Both the position numbers and the translations under genes were made by a program. 64,000 nt of DNA from Candidatus Desulfofervidus auxilii. GTDB lineage: Bacteria > Desulfobacterota > Desulfofervidia > Desulfofervidales > Desulfofervidaceae. Shown one piece after another: positions 37,548 through 46,090 of this stretch. The first letter of the stretch is position 1, and each line of letters opens with the position of its first letter. A model generated the notes under the pieces. That model was not told the DNA's origin. It saw nothing but the letters and a program-made list of their open reading frames with translations, and searched no databases. The stretch lies in assembly GCF_001577525.1 (NCBI RefSeq), contig NZ_CP013015.1:326632-390631 (forward strand). The letters are read 5' to 3'.

Positions 37548-37601
37548 ATGGCTCAATGCAGAATGCAAATTGAAAAATGCAAAATCGCCTTCTGTTAAAT
37601 T

Positions 37602-37822
37602 GGAACGTTAGCACGTTTACACGTTTGCACGTTAGAACGTTGGCACGTTGGAATTGGGAATTAGGAACTGGGAATTGGGAATTTCTATTTTCTATTTTCT
37701 GTTTCCCGTTTCCCTTTCCTTCTTTTCCTTCTTTATGCACGTTAACACGTTTACACATTGACACGTTTACATGTTAGAATTGGGAACTGGGAATTTCTGT
37801 TTTCCGTTTTCTATTTTCTTAA
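37602..37822 (-). repeat. 8-mer array and F element in reverse orientation, plus a partial second F
   Basis: Eight-bp units read on the minus strand (AACGTGCT type; seen here as AGCACGTT) cover 37602-37650 and 37738-37780. Between them, 37650-37741 is the reverse complement of the F element found at 40625, 41908, 48405 and 55899. A shorter F (37778-37822) follows. All other long arrays to the right are plus-oriented. Confidence 0.88.
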
Positions 37823-37839
37823 CTGTATTTTGTAGGTTT

Positions 37840-37970
37840 GACCCCAATTCCACTACATTTGGCTATTTCATTCCCTCACTATTTCACTACTCACTGATTT
37901 AATGTTTTGGCATTAAGACATTTGGATTTCAATTGGCATTTGGATTTTGAAATTTGGATTTTTTAGACCA
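37840..37970. repeat. dispersed repeat, copy 2 of 2
   Basis: Near-identical to 858-970, with an extra TCAATTGGCATTTGGATT segment that duplicates part of its own sequence. It ends 49 bases before the sulfonucleotide reductase gene. Confidence 0.87.
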
Positions 37971-38019
37971 AATCTTAAAATGACAAAATTAGTAAATAGT
38001 GAGGGAGTAAGGAGGTAAT

Positions 38020-38715
38020 ATGAATCATCCATCTCAAGAAACTACAAAAAATTGGTCATTAGAACAAAGAGAGGCTGAAAGCAGAAAGATTATCAAAGAG
38101 GCAATAGAAAAACATCAAGGTAAAATTGCCACTGCCTGGTCAGGAGGAAAGGATTCAACTACAGTATTACATTTAATTAAACAGGAATTTGGTAAAGTCA
38201 TTATTCCAGTAGTATTTATTGATACTTCCGTAAAGTTTCCTGAAATTTATGCCTTTAGGGATAAACTGGCAAAGGAATGGAATTTAAATTTAATTATTAT
38301 AAAAAATGAAAATGCCTTAAAGGAAATAGAAATTGCTAAGGATAAAAAAGAATGTTGTTATTTATTAAAGACTTTACCCTTGCGTCAAATTATAGAAAAA
38401 AATGGCTGGCAGGCATTAATTACTGCAGTGCGTTGGGATGAACAAGAGGCAAGAAAAAATGAGGTTTATATCTCTCCAAGAGAAAATCCACCACATTTAA
38501 GAATCCATCCCATTTTGCACTTTAGAGAAATAGATATTTGGTCTTATATAAAAAAATATAATGTGCCTTATTGCGAATTATATCACAAAGGCTATCGTTC
38601 ATTAGGTTGTATACCCTGCACCCAGCTGGGTTCTGCTGAAGGCCCTGAAAGAAGTGGTAGAGATCAAAGTAAAGAAGAAATAATGCAACGGTTGAGGGAT
38701 TTAGGGTATTTTTGA
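38020..38715 (+). CDS. adenylyl/phosphoadenylyl-sulfate reductase family protein (CysH-like)
   Basis: 231 residues. The PP-loop TAWSGGKDSTTVLHL is near residue 40, FIDTSVKFPEIY follows, and the C-terminal YHKGYRSLGCIPCTQ has paired cysteines. A second cysteine pair (KECCYLLK) precedes; CC plus CxxC is the [4Fe-4S] pattern of APS-type assimilatory reductases. Activity on APS to release sulfite is therefore likely, although PP-loop relatives of other function exist. It has its own ribosome site (AAGGAGG). It stands alone between repeats with no other sulfur gene nearby. Confidence 0.82.
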   Translation: MNHPSQETTKNWSLEQREAESRKIIKEAIEKHQGKIATAWSGGKDSTTVLHLIKQEFGKVIIPVVFIDTSVKFPEIYAFRDKLAKEWNLNLIIIKNENALKEIEIAKDKKECCYLLKTLPLRQIIEKNGWQALITAVRWDEQEARKNEVYISPRENPPHLRIHPILHFREIDIWSYIKKYNVPYCELYHKGYRSLGCIPCTQLGSAEGPERSGRDQSKEEIMQRLRDLGYF

Positions 38716-38770
38716 TAGTGAATAGTGACTAGTGACTGGTGACTAGTGACTGGTGATTGGTGATTAGTGA
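38716..38770. repeat. 7-bp repeat array, left arm (TAGTGAC type)
   Basis: Units TAGTGAA, TAGTGAC, TGGTGAC, TGGTGAT and TAGTGA begin at the base after the cysH-like stop codon and end six bases before the four-helix-bundle ATG. The complementary units occur at 39187-39254 on the other side of that gene, forming a long inverted pair. Confidence 0.9.
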
Positions 38771-38775
38771 AGAAG

Positions 38776-39147
38776 ATGAAGGGCCATAAAGATTTAGAGG
38801 TATGGAAGAGATCCATAAAATTAGCAAAAGAAATTTATAGATTAACAGAGAGTTTGCCTAAAGAAGAGCTTTATGGGCTATCTGACCAAATGAAGAGGGC
38901 GGTGGTCTCTATTGCCTCTAATATAGCAGAAGGGGCTGCAAGAAATTCTCAGAAGGAATTCATTCAGTTTTTATATATAGCCTTGGGTTCCGCAAGTGAG
39001 TTAGATACTCAAATTGAAATTTGTAAAGAGATAAGGTTTAAAAACTTAAATGAAAAAACCCTTGACAATCTGCAAAATGAATTGGCTATAATCTCTAAGA
39101 TGATTTATGGTTTAATATCCAATCTGAAAACAAAAATCATTGATTAG
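38776..39147 (+). CDS. four-helix-bundle protein (23S rRNA intervening-sequence type)
   Basis: 123 residues: MKGHKDLEVWKRSIKLAKEI, then LSDQMKRAVVSIASNIAEG and FIQFLYIALGSASELDTQIE, the hallmarks of the family first known from 23S rRNA intervening sequences. It is all-helical and probably a pentamer; RNA binding is suspected but unproved. The start is the ATG; a GTG three codons earlier lies in the repeat. The gene is bracketed by inverted 7-bp arrays. Relatives occur at 56867 and as fragments at 18104 and 47083. Confidence 0.88.
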   Translation: MKGHKDLEVWKRSIKLAKEIYRLTESLPKEELYGLSDQMKRAVVSIASNIAEGAARNSQKEFIQFLYIALGSASELDTQIEICKEIRFKNLNEKTLDNLQNELAIISKMIYGLISNLKTKIID

Positions 39148-39186
39148 TGAGTTGGGATTAGTGACTTGTGGTTTGTAATTTGCACC

Positions 39187-39254
39187 TAGTCACTAGTTAC
39201 TAATCACTAATCACTAGTCACTAATTACTAATCACTAGTCACTAGTTACTAGTG
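39187..39254. repeat. 7-bp repeat array, right arm (GTCACTA type)
   Basis: Units GTCACTA, ATCACTA, GTTACTA and ATTACTA run to GTTACTAGTG. They are the reverse complement of the left array (TAGTGAC type) at 38716-38770. A short same-strand run (GATTAGTGA, GGATTAGTGAC) lies at 39141-39165. The array ends abruptly in a truncated gene. Confidence 0.9.
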
Positions 39255-39428
39255 CTTCTTTCAAAACATGGTTTTGATTTAAAGGCCACGGTTCAACGTG
39301 ATGTAGTATTTGGTCGAAGCGGCTTACAAGGCATGCATACTTATGATGATGCCTTTTATTTTTGTGATAAAGGTATTGAGTGTAAAAGTATTTTTGAAAT
39401 AAAAGAAATAATCAGTGTATTAATATAA
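39252..39428 (+). pseudogene. C-terminal fragment of an unidentified gene (AP-superfamily-like)
   Basis: One frame continues from the repeat into ATVQRDVVFGRSGLQGMHTY, DDAFYFCDKG and a stop about 58 codons on. The RSGLQGMHTYDDAF segment looks like the end of an alkaline-phosphatase/phosphodiesterase-superfamily protein, but I am unsure. The frame is closed by TAG just upstream within the 7-mers, so the 5' part has been lost at the array boundary. Confidence 0.5.
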
Positions 39429-39496
39429 CGTTCAAACGTTTTAACGTGCTAACGTGCAAACGCGTCAACGTGTAAACGTGCTAACGTCCTAACATT
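39427..39496. repeat. 8-bp repeat array
   Basis: Units AACGTTCA, AACGTTTT, AACGTGCT, AACGTGCA, AACGCGTC and related, starting at the stop of the gene fragment and ending before the Uma2 leader. Confidence 0.9.
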
Positions 39497-39532
39497 GACT
39501 AATAAATCCATATATGTTATCAAAAAATTAAT

Positions 39533-40084
39533 ATGGCAATAGCAGTTCCAAAAAAGAAAAAATATACTTATGAGGATTATGCTAAGCTCCCTGAAGGTGC
39601 TCCCTATCAGCTCATTGGAGGAGAATTAATTATAACCCCTGCACCAACACCTTATCACCAAAGAATTTCTAGAAAAATTGAGTTCTTACTAATAGAGTAT
39701 GTAGAAAAAAATGAACTAGGTGAAGTATTTGATGCGCCTATTGATGTTTATTTTGAAGAAACAGAAACTTATCAACCAGATATTATTTTTATTTCAAAAG
39801 AAAGACTTAATATTATTGGTGAAACAAAAATAGAAGGCGCACCTGATTTAATAATAGAAATCCTTTCCCCTTCTACTGCTTATTATGACTTAAAGAAAAA
39901 ATTTAAAATTTATGAAAAACACGGTGTTAAAGAATACTGGATTGTAGACCCAGAAGAAAAAAGCATTGAAATTTATCAAAACGAAGGTGGCCAATTTAGA
40001 CTTATCCAAACAGAAAAAGAAACAGGCACAATTAATTCTCTGTTTTTAAAAGGTTTTGAACTTAACCTAGAAAAAATATTTTAG
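39533..40084 (+). CDS. Uma2-family (DUF820) putative endonuclease, second copy
   Basis: 183 residues, same length as the gene at 23574 and nearly identical over the first 45 residues (two to four changes). Core motifs are conserved: YQPDIIFIS, APDLIIEILSPSTAYYDL, YEKHGVKEYWIVDPEEKS. No ribosome site is evident in either copy. This copy is flanked on both sides by 8-bp arrays, whereas the other is not. The middle part differs more (VEKNELGEVFDAPIDVYFEE), so duplication was not very recent. Confidence 0.85.
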   Translation: MAIAVPKKKKYTYEDYAKLPEGAPYQLIGGELIITPAPTPYHQRISRKIEFLLIEYVEKNELGEVFDAPIDVYFEETETYQPDIIFISKERLNIIGETKIEGAPDLIIEILSPSTAYYDLKKKFKIYEKHGVKEYWIVDPEEKSIEIYQNEGGQFRLIQTEKETGTINSLFLKGFELNLEKIF

Positions 40085-40092
40085 CTATAATT

Positions 40093-40140
40093 CTACGTTC
40101 TAACGTGTAAACGTACCAACGTTTTAACGTTCAAACGTTT
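40093..40140. repeat. 8-bp repeat array
   Basis: Six units: AACGTGTA, AACGTACC, AACGTTTT, AACGTTCA, AACGTTTT and a leading ACGTTCT. It separates the Uma2 and VanZ genes. Confidence 0.88.
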
Positions 40141-40175
40141 TATTATCAGAAATCTTACTTAAAAAAATTCTATCA

Positions 40176-40574
40176 ATGTCTAAGCCTCTCCTTATTCCTA
40201 TTTTTTATACGATGTGTATATTTGGATTATCATCTATACCAGGTAATAGCCCAGTTGATTCTATAATTTCTTACCATATTTCTCCTAGTTTACAAAACCT
40301 TTTTCATATCCCTGAATTTGGCATCCTTGCCTTTTTGTGGATGTGGGTATTCTATAAAAATAAAAGCTCTTTCTTAAGAGCAACCCTTTATGTCCTTATT
40401 ATTTGTCTCGCTTGTGGATTTCTAAATGAATTATATCAATTAATCATTCCTGGACGTTATGCATCTTTAAGCGATTCAATACTTGATTTTGTAGGTATTC
40501 TTTTAGGTATTGCTGTTTATAGTTCCTTTACCAGAATTCCCATTCTAACACGTAAACTCAACAAACACAATTAA
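40176..40574 (+). CDS. VanZ-family membrane protein
   Basis: 132 residues with four membrane helices. VanZ signature elements are HIPEFGILAFLWMW (helix 2) and CGFLNELYQLIIPGRYASLSD followed by DFVGILLGIAVY. The family often sits in polysaccharide loci; the function is unknown outside teicoplanin resistance. It starts at an ATG without a strong ribosome site. A truncated, frameshifted copy lies at 47370. 8-bp arrays flank both ends, and its stop codon TAA is formed at the join with the next array (TTAACG). Confidence 0.83.
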   Translation: MSKPLLIPIFYTMCIFGLSSIPGNSPVDSIISYHISPSLQNLFHIPEFGILAFLWMWVFYKNKSSFLRATLYVLIICLACGFLNELYQLIIPGRYASLSDSILDFVGILLGIAVYSSFTRIPILTRKLNKHN

Positions 40575-40813
40575 CGTTCCAACGTTCTAACGTGCTAACG
40601 TGTAAACGTGCAAACTTTCTAACATGCATAAAGAAGGAAAAGAGGAAATGGGAAAAGGAAAATAGAAAATAGAAAATAGGAAACGGAAAACAGAAAATAG
40701 AAATTCCCAATTCCCAGTTCCTAATTCCAACGTGTAAACGTGTTAACGTTTTAACGTTCAAACGTGTAAACGTGCAAACGTTCCAACGTTCTAACGTGCC
40801 AACTTTCTAACGT
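40572..40813. repeat. 8-mers, F element, 8-mers
   Basis: 8-bp units at 40572-40622. F element at 40625-40729: GCATAAAGAAGGAAAAGAGG, purine-rich 7-mers (GAAAATA, GGAAACG, GAAAACA), then TTCCCAATTCCCAGTTCC. 8-bp units again at 40729-40813, reaching to within five bases of the next ATG. Confidence 0.92.
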
Positions 40814-40817
40814 CCAA

Positions 40818-41948
40818 ATGAACATTCTTCACATATTTTCAGGTGACCTTTGGGCAGGTGCAGAAGTGCTTATCTATAATCTTCTTTCTTCACTTAAAGC
40901 ATATCCTGATTTAAATATAATAGCCATCTCTTTAAACGAAGGCACGTTAACTCAAAAACTAAGAGAAAATAATATTGAAACATACGTAATCCCTGAGAAT
41001 AAATATTCATTTCCCAAAATATTCTCTAAAGCATTATATTTTTTAAGACACAGAAAGATTGATATTATCCATGCTCATCGCTACAAAGAAAACTTATTGG
41101 CTTTACTTTTAAACCGCTTTTTTCACTCAAAGGGCTTGATTACCACAATCCATGGTTTACCAGAACCTTCTCATCACAAAAATTTAAAAAGTAATGTAAT
41201 TACTTTAGCTAATTATTATCTATTAAAAAAATTTTTTGACATTATTGTGGCTGTATCTTACGATATCAAACAAGCATTGATTAAAAGGTATAGATTTTTT
41301 GCCAAAAAAATTTTTGTAATTCACAATGGTATAAAAACAAATTGTGAAGCGATAACTACACCAAATATATCCAATAAATTTCACATTGGTGCAGTAGGGC
41401 GCATGGTCCCAATAAAAGATTTTAATCTTTTTCTAGAAGTAGCTGCAGTAATTAAAAAAGAAAATCCTCATATCACATTAAGCATTCTTGGTGATGGTCC
41501 TTTAAAAAAACAACTTCTTAAACGGGCTAAGGAATTGGATGTAGCAGATGTGGTGAAATTTTTAAAACCCAAACCTGATCCATTCCCTTATTATCATTCT
41601 CTCAGTATTTTACTAAATACCTCCAAGCATGAAGGCATCCCATTAACTATTTTAGAAGCCATGGCTTGTGGTAAGCCAGTAATAGCACCTGCTGTAGGTG
41701 GCATACCTGAAATCATTACAGATGGCAAAGATGGCTTTCTCGTTAAAGAAAGAAATCCTGAACAATTTGCCTATTTTTGTTTAAAGCTTGCTAAAGATTT
41801 ATCTCTTTATAAAATGCTGTCTAAAAATGCTTATCAAAAAATTCAAGCAGGATTCCATGCTGATATTATGGCCCAAAAATATTATCAACTTTACAAAACA
41901 ATAACGCGCATAAAGAAGGAAAAGAAGGAAATGGGAAAAGGAAAATAG
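40818..41948 (+). CDS. family 4 glycosyltransferase
   Basis: 376 residues, GT-B fold: ILHIFSGDLWAGAEVLIYNL at the start, VGRMVPIKDFNLFLEVAAVI mid-protein, and the donor-binding EGIPLTILEAMACGKPVIAP with the usual Glu pair. It is cytoplasmic and adds a sugar from a nucleotide donor. The last 12 residues (IKKEKKEMGKGK) are encoded by the F element that begins at 41908, so the original C-terminus was replaced or extended by the repeat. No ribosome site separates the upstream 8-mer array from the ATG. Confidence 0.9.
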   Translation: MNILHIFSGDLWAGAEVLIYNLLSSLKAYPDLNIIAISLNEGTLTQKLRENNIETYVIPENKYSFPKIFSKALYFLRHRKIDIIHAHRYKENLLALLLNRFFHSKGLITTIHGLPEPSHHKNLKSNVITLANYYLLKKFFDIIVAVSYDIKQALIKRYRFFAKKIFVIHNGIKTNCEAITTPNISNKFHIGAVGRMVPIKDFNLFLEVAAVIKKENPHITLSILGDGPLKKQLLKRAKELDVADVVKFLKPKPDPFPYYHSLSILLNTSKHEGIPLTILEAMACGKPVIAPAVGGIPEIITDGKDGFLVKERNPEQFAYFCLKLAKDLSLYKMLSKNAYQKIQAGFHADIMAQKYYQLYKTITRIKKEKKEMGKGK

Positions 41949-42011
41949 AAAATAGGAAACGGAAAACAGAAAATAGAAATTCCCAATTCCCATTTCCCAG
42001 TTCCTAATTCC
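41908..42011. repeat. F element overlapping the end of the glycosyltransferase gene
   Basis: Same element as at 40625, 48405 and 55899. It begins inside the coding sequence and supplies the stop codon (AAATAG). Confidence 0.9.
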
Positions 42012-42300
42012 AACGTGCCAACGTGTAAACTTGCAAACTTTATAATGCCTCAATCAAAAAGAAAACTAGAATTGACTAGAGACTAAGCACCAAGCACTAG
42101 GGACTAAGGACTAAGAACTAGGGACTAAGGACTATGGACTAAGCACCAAGCACTAGGGACTAAGGACTAAGAACTAGGGACTAAGGACTATGGACTAAGC
42201 ACCAAGCACTATGGACTAAGCACGTCTCATCGTTCTAACGTGCAAACGTGTAAACGTTCAAACGTGCCAACGTTCTAACGTTCTAACGTGTAAACGTCAA
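42010..42300. repeat. composite micro-repeat block A2
   Basis: 8-mers 42010-42038, 40-bp core 42039-42078 (one mismatch to block A1), 7-mers 42079-42222, 8-mers 42231-42297. The 7-mer part contains a 56-bp unit of eight heptamers in direct tandem duplicate (42086-42141 and 42142-42197). The array leads into the ATG of the amidotransferase. This and the F element fill 41949-42305, which otherwise holds no gene. Confidence 0.93.
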
Positions 42301-42305
42301 ATAAC

Positions 42306-44300
42306 ATGTGTGGTATTTGTGGCATACTAAATTTTCATTCACTTTATTCCTTTCAAGAAAAACAAAATATTCTTTCACACATGCTTTATCTCTTACAACA
42401 TCGGGGGCCAGATGCCTTTGGAATTTATTTAGACAAAAATATTGGGTTAGGACATACCAGACTAAGCATTATTGATCTAGAAAGAGGAGACCAACCTATT
42501 CACAATGAAGATAAAAGTATCTGGATTGTTTATAACGGAGAAATTTTTAATTATCCTGAATTAAGAAATGATTTAATCAAAAAAGGACACCATTTTTACA
42601 CTCAAACAGATACAGAAGTAATTGTGCATCTTTATGAAGAAAAAGGAGAAAATCTTTTTAGTTATCTTAATGGACAATTTGCTCTTGCTATCTGGGATAA
42701 AAAAAGAAACAAGCTCCTTTTGGCTAGAGACCGTTTAGGAATTCGTCCCCTATTTTATACATTTTTAAATAACACCTTTATCTTTGCTTCAGAAATAAAG
42801 GCAATCTTTGCCTTACAGCGAGTTCCAAGAGAGATTGATTTAGAAGCATTAGCACAAATATTTACTTTCTGGACAACAATAATACCAAAAACAATATTTA
42901 AAGGTATCTTTGAAATCCCTCCTGGATGTTATTTAGTTGTTGATAAAAAAAATCAGCTTAAAATAGAGCGCTATTGGCAATTTTCTTTTCTAGAAATACA
43001 AGAAACTTCTTCTTTAAATGTGAAGACTTTAAAAGAAAAATTGTATAATTTATTATTAGATGCGGTAAAAATAAGACTCAGAGCAGATGTTCCTGTCGGT
43101 GCCTATTTAAGTGGAGGGCTAGACTCCACTATTATTACTTCTTTAATTAAACATTATTTCAACAACAAACTTAAAACATTTTCTATTGGTTTTAGTGACC
43201 AAAGATTTGATGAAACACCATATCAAAAAAAAGCAGTTGAAGCATTAAAAACAGACCATCAGTCTATTTATTGCACTTATGAGGACATTGGCAAGGTATT
43301 TCCTAAAGTCATCTGGCATACAGAAAAGCCAATTCTTCGTACTGCTCCAGCCCCTTTATATTTACTCTCAAGATTGGTAAGAGAAAACCACTTTAAGGTA
43401 GTGCTTACGGGTGAGGGTGCAGATGAGATTTTTGCTGGCTATAATATTTTTAAAGAAGCAAAAATACGCTATTTCTGGTCAAAACAACCTGAGTCAAAGT
43501 TACGTCCACTGTTACTAAAAAAGATTTATCCCTATATTTTCAAAGATAGTGATAAAAATTGGGCATTTTTAGTGGCATTTTTTAAAAAACATCTAAACGA
43601 AACACATTTGCCATATTATTCGCATATCTTACGCTGGGAAAATACTGCTAATTTATGGCATTATTTCTCACCCCAAATTAAATCTATTATAAATGGATAT
43701 AATCCCATAAATGAAGTTTTAAGCACATTACCTCACGAGTTCAATAAATGGCATCATTTATCTAAGGCACAATATCTTGAAATTTCTATCTTTTTATCTA
43801 CATATCTGCTCTCCTCGCAAGGAGACCGCATGGCTATGGCACATTCAGTTGAAGGACGCTTTCCTTTTTTAGACCATAGGGTGGTAGAATTTGCTGCCTA
43901 TTTGCCAACTTTTTTAAAGTTAAATGGATTAAACGAAAAATATATATTAAAAGAAACATTTTCTAATCTTATACCAGAGATAGTAAAAAAAAGACCAAAA
44001 CAGCCTTATCGTGCTCCGATAAGTCAATGTTTTATAAATGAAAGACCACAAGATTATGTAAAAGAACTTTTATCAACAGAAAGTATTGAAAAAAATGGTT
44101 ATTTTAATGCAAAAATTGCTCAAAAACTCATAGAAAAGTATTATAAACAAAATGGTATACTTAGTGAAAGGGAAAATATGGCTTTGGTAGGCATTCTTTC
44201 TACACAATTAGTTGATTATTTATTTATTAAGAACTTTCCAAAGATAAACTTTCCGATAAAGGATAAAAAGACCATGAGGGTGTTTGGCCATGAAGAATAA
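42306..44300 (+). CDS. asparagine-synthase-like amidotransferase, exosortase-A associated
   Basis: 664 residues. The glutaminase domain has nucleophile Cys2 (MCGICGIL) and LLQHRGPDAFG. The synthetase domain has PP-loop GAYLSGGLDSTIIT (about residue 264) and VLTGEGADEIFAGY. Full length for the family. In exosortase-A loci this subfamily is thought to amidate a polysaccharide component or precursor rather than make free asparagine. The ATG follows the repeat array by five bases. Downstream genes for ACP, AMP-ligase and a sugar amidotransferase are tightly packed behind it. Confidence 0.9.
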   Translation: MCGICGILNFHSLYSFQEKQNILSHMLYLLQHRGPDAFGIYLDKNIGLGHTRLSIIDLERGDQPIHNEDKSIWIVYNGEIFNYPELRNDLIKKGHHFYTQTDTEVIVHLYEEKGENLFSYLNGQFALAIWDKKRNKLLLARDRLGIRPLFYTFLNNTFIFASEIKAIFALQRVPREIDLEALAQIFTFWTTIIPKTIFKGIFEIPPGCYLVVDKKNQLKIERYWQFSFLEIQETSSLNVKTLKEKLYNLLLDAVKIRLRADVPVGAYLSGGLDSTIITSLIKHYFNNKLKTFSIGFSDQRFDETPYQKKAVEALKTDHQSIYCTYEDIGKVFPKVIWHTEKPILRTAPAPLYLLSRLVRENHFKVVLTGEGADEIFAGYNIFKEAKIRYFWSKQPESKLRPLLLKKIYPYIFKDSDKNWAFLVAFFKKHLNETHLPYYSHILRWENTANLWHYFSPQIKSIINGYNPINEVLSTLPHEFNKWHHLSKAQYLEISIFLSTYLLSSQGDRMAMAHSVEGRFPFLDHRVVEFAAYLPTFLKLNGLNEKYILKETFSNLIPEIVKKRPKQPYRAPISQCFINERPQDYVKELLSTESIEKNGYFNAKIAQKLIEKYYKQNGILSERENMALVGILSTQLVDYLFIKNFPKINFPIKDKKTMRVFGHEE

Positions 44301-44553
44301 CATTGAGCAAAAAATAAGAGATTTTATTAGGGACAACTTTCTCATGGGCGAAGATGACGGTAATCTCTCTTCTAATGATTCTCTCTTAGAAAAAGGAATT
44401 ATTGACTCCGTAGGTATCCTTGAACTTGTATCCTTTCTAGAAGAAACTTTTGACATTAAAGTACAGGATGAAGAGCTTGTGCCTGAAAATCTAGATTCAA
44501 TCGCATTTATTGTCAATTACATTCAGCATAAGAAACCTGAATTAAGAGGTTAA
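44290..44553 (+). CDS. acyl carrier protein, exosortase-A locus
   Basis: 87 residues. The phosphopantetheine site is IIDSVGILELVSFLE, a canonical DS(V/L) motif, in a four-helix acidic protein. The ATG overlaps the end of the amidotransferase by 11 bases. It is paired four bases upstream of an AMP-ligase, which should load it; together they probably supply an acyl or aminoacyl group for polysaccharide decoration. Confidence 0.9.
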   Translation: MKNNIEQKIRDFIRDNFLMGEDDGNLSSNDSLLEKGIIDSVGILELVSFLEETFDIKVQDEELVPENLDSIAFIVNYIQHKKPELRG

Positions 44554-44557
44554 TTAA

Positions 44558-46090
44558 ATGTTGGTAAATCATTTTCTTGAAAATAGTGCTCAAAGGTTAC
44601 CTGAAAAGGTCTGTTTAGTATTTAAAGACAAGCGTTTTACCTATGCAGAGATAAACAAAACCTCAAACCAGCTTGCTCATACTTTAATAGAGCTAGGCAT
44701 AAAACGTGGTGATAGAGTAGCTATATACATAGAAAACTCACCTGAAGTAGTTATTTCTCTTTTTGGTATTTTAAAGGCTGGTGCAATATTTTCTGTTTTA
44801 AATCCTTTAATTAAGCCAAGAAAATTACAATATATTTTAAACAATTGTCAAGCAAGTTGCCTAGTCACCCACACAACTAAATTGTCTGCACTTTTAGAAA
44901 TAATTAACGCTTTACCACATCTTAAATCTATTATTTTAGCAGGTGATAAAAAAGAAATAGAATTAAAAAACAAAACAATCATTTTCTGGGAAGATATTAC
45001 TTCTTATCCCAAAACACAACCCTCCTCTAAATGTATTGACCAAGACCTTGCTACAATTATTTACACTTCTGGCTCTACTGGTGAGCCTAAAGGTGTGATG
45101 TTTACTCACCACGGCATGGTCTCTGCTGCTACTTCTATTATCCAATACCTAGAAAATGTTGAATCTGACATCATCCTTGATGTTTTGCCTCTTTCTTTTG
45201 ATTATGGTCTTTATCAAGTGCTTATGGCATTTAAAATCGGGGCAAGGGTAGTCCTGGATAGACCATTTTCTTATCCATACCCTGTTATTGAACTTATGTT
45301 AAAAGAAAAAATAACAGGTTTTCCGGGTGTCCCTACTATCTTTGCCTTTTTACTTAGCCTTGAAAATATTCAAAAATATAATTTTGATTTTGTCCGTTAT
45401 GTAACTAACACCGCTGCTGCCCTACCCCCTGCCTTTATCCCAAAGCTTCAAAAACTTTTTCCTAATGCAAAAATTTATTCTATGTATGGTCTAACAGAGT
45501 GTAAAAGGGTATCTTACCTTCCTCCAAAGGACTTAGAAAAAAAGCCAACTTCTGTAGGCATACCTATGCCTAATACCGAAGTCTATATTGTTAATGAAAA
45601 AGGAGAAAAAGTAAGACCAGGAGAAGTAGGAGAGTTGGTAGTAAGAGGCTCAAATCTCATGCGTGGCTATTGGGGAGACCCTGAAGCTACAGAAAAGGTT
45701 TTAAGACCATCCCCATATCCTGGTGAAAAGGTGCTTTATACAGGTGATCTCTTTAAGATAGATGAAGATGGCTATTTATATTTTGTTGGTCGTAAAGACG
45801 ATATGATTAAGAGTCGCGGCGAAAGAATTAGCCCAAAAGAGATAGAAAATGTCCTTTATGAACTTAAAGGTGTAAAAGAAGCAGCGGTTATCGGTGTGCC
45901 TGATCAACTTTTGGGACAAGTAATAAAGGCCTTCATTGTGACAAAAGATAGTATAAAACTTACTGAAAAGGATGTTATAAAACATTGTACCAAGCATTTA
46001 GAATATTTTATGGTTCCCAAATATGTTGAATTTCGTTCTTCTCTTCCTAAGACTTCTACCGGAAAGATTAAAAAAACAGGGTTAGAATAA
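44558..46090 (+). CDS. AMP-forming acyl-CoA/ACP ligase, exosortase-A associated
   Basis: 510 residues of the ANL superfamily. P-loop TIIYTSGSTGEPKGVMFTH (about 166), SMYGLTECKRVSYLP, YTGDLFKIDEDGYLYFVGRKDD, and the C-terminal catalytic lysine in LPKTSTGKIKK. It adenylates a carboxylic acid and transfers it to CoA or the adjacent carrier protein. The substrate is unknown. Its stop shares a base with the next ATG. Confidence 0.93.
   Translation: MLVNHFLENSAQRLPEKVCLVFKDKRFTYAEINKTSNQLAHTLIELGIKRGDRVAIYIENSPEVVISLFGILKAGAIFSVLNPLIKPRKLQYILNNCQASCLVTHTTKLSALLEIINALPHLKSIILAGDKKEIELKNKTIIFWEDITSYPKTQPSSKCIDQDLATIIYTSGSTGEPKGVMFTHHGMVSAATSIIQYLENVESDIILDVLPLSFDYGLYQVLMAFKIGARVVLDRPFSYPYPVIELMLKEKITGFPGVPTIFAFLLSLENIQKYNFDFVRYVTNTAAALPPAFIPKLQKLFPNAKIYSMYGLTECKRVSYLPPKDLEKKPTSVGIPMPNTEVYIVNEKGEKVRPGEVGELVVRGSNLMRGYWGDPEATEKVLRPSPYPGEKVLYTGDLFKIDEDGYLYFVGRKDDMIKSRGERISPKEIENVLYELKGVKEAAVIGVPDQLLGQVIKAFIVTKDSIKLTEKDVIKHCTKHLEYFMVPKYVEFRSSLPKTSTGKIKKTGLE

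Larger units (their letters stand above)
37427..38019. other. 593-base gene-free repeat region
   Basis: No real gene. In order it holds a GC-rich palindrome (37507), a short heptamer run near AATGCAGAATGCAAATTG (37556-37590), reverse-oriented 8-mers, two reverse F elements and the second copy of the dispersed repeat (37840). Reading frames here on both strands are translations of the repeats. Confidence 0.85.

Noticed and set aside
37480-37777. Opposing reading frames of 94 and 66 codons in the repeat region
   Set aside because: Both are translations of 8-mer and F repeats, with low-complexity protein sequence.
40558-40761. Minus-strand frame rich in Phe/Pro over the F element
   Set aside because: Reverse translation of purine-rich repeats; the same pattern appears at 41799 and 48356.
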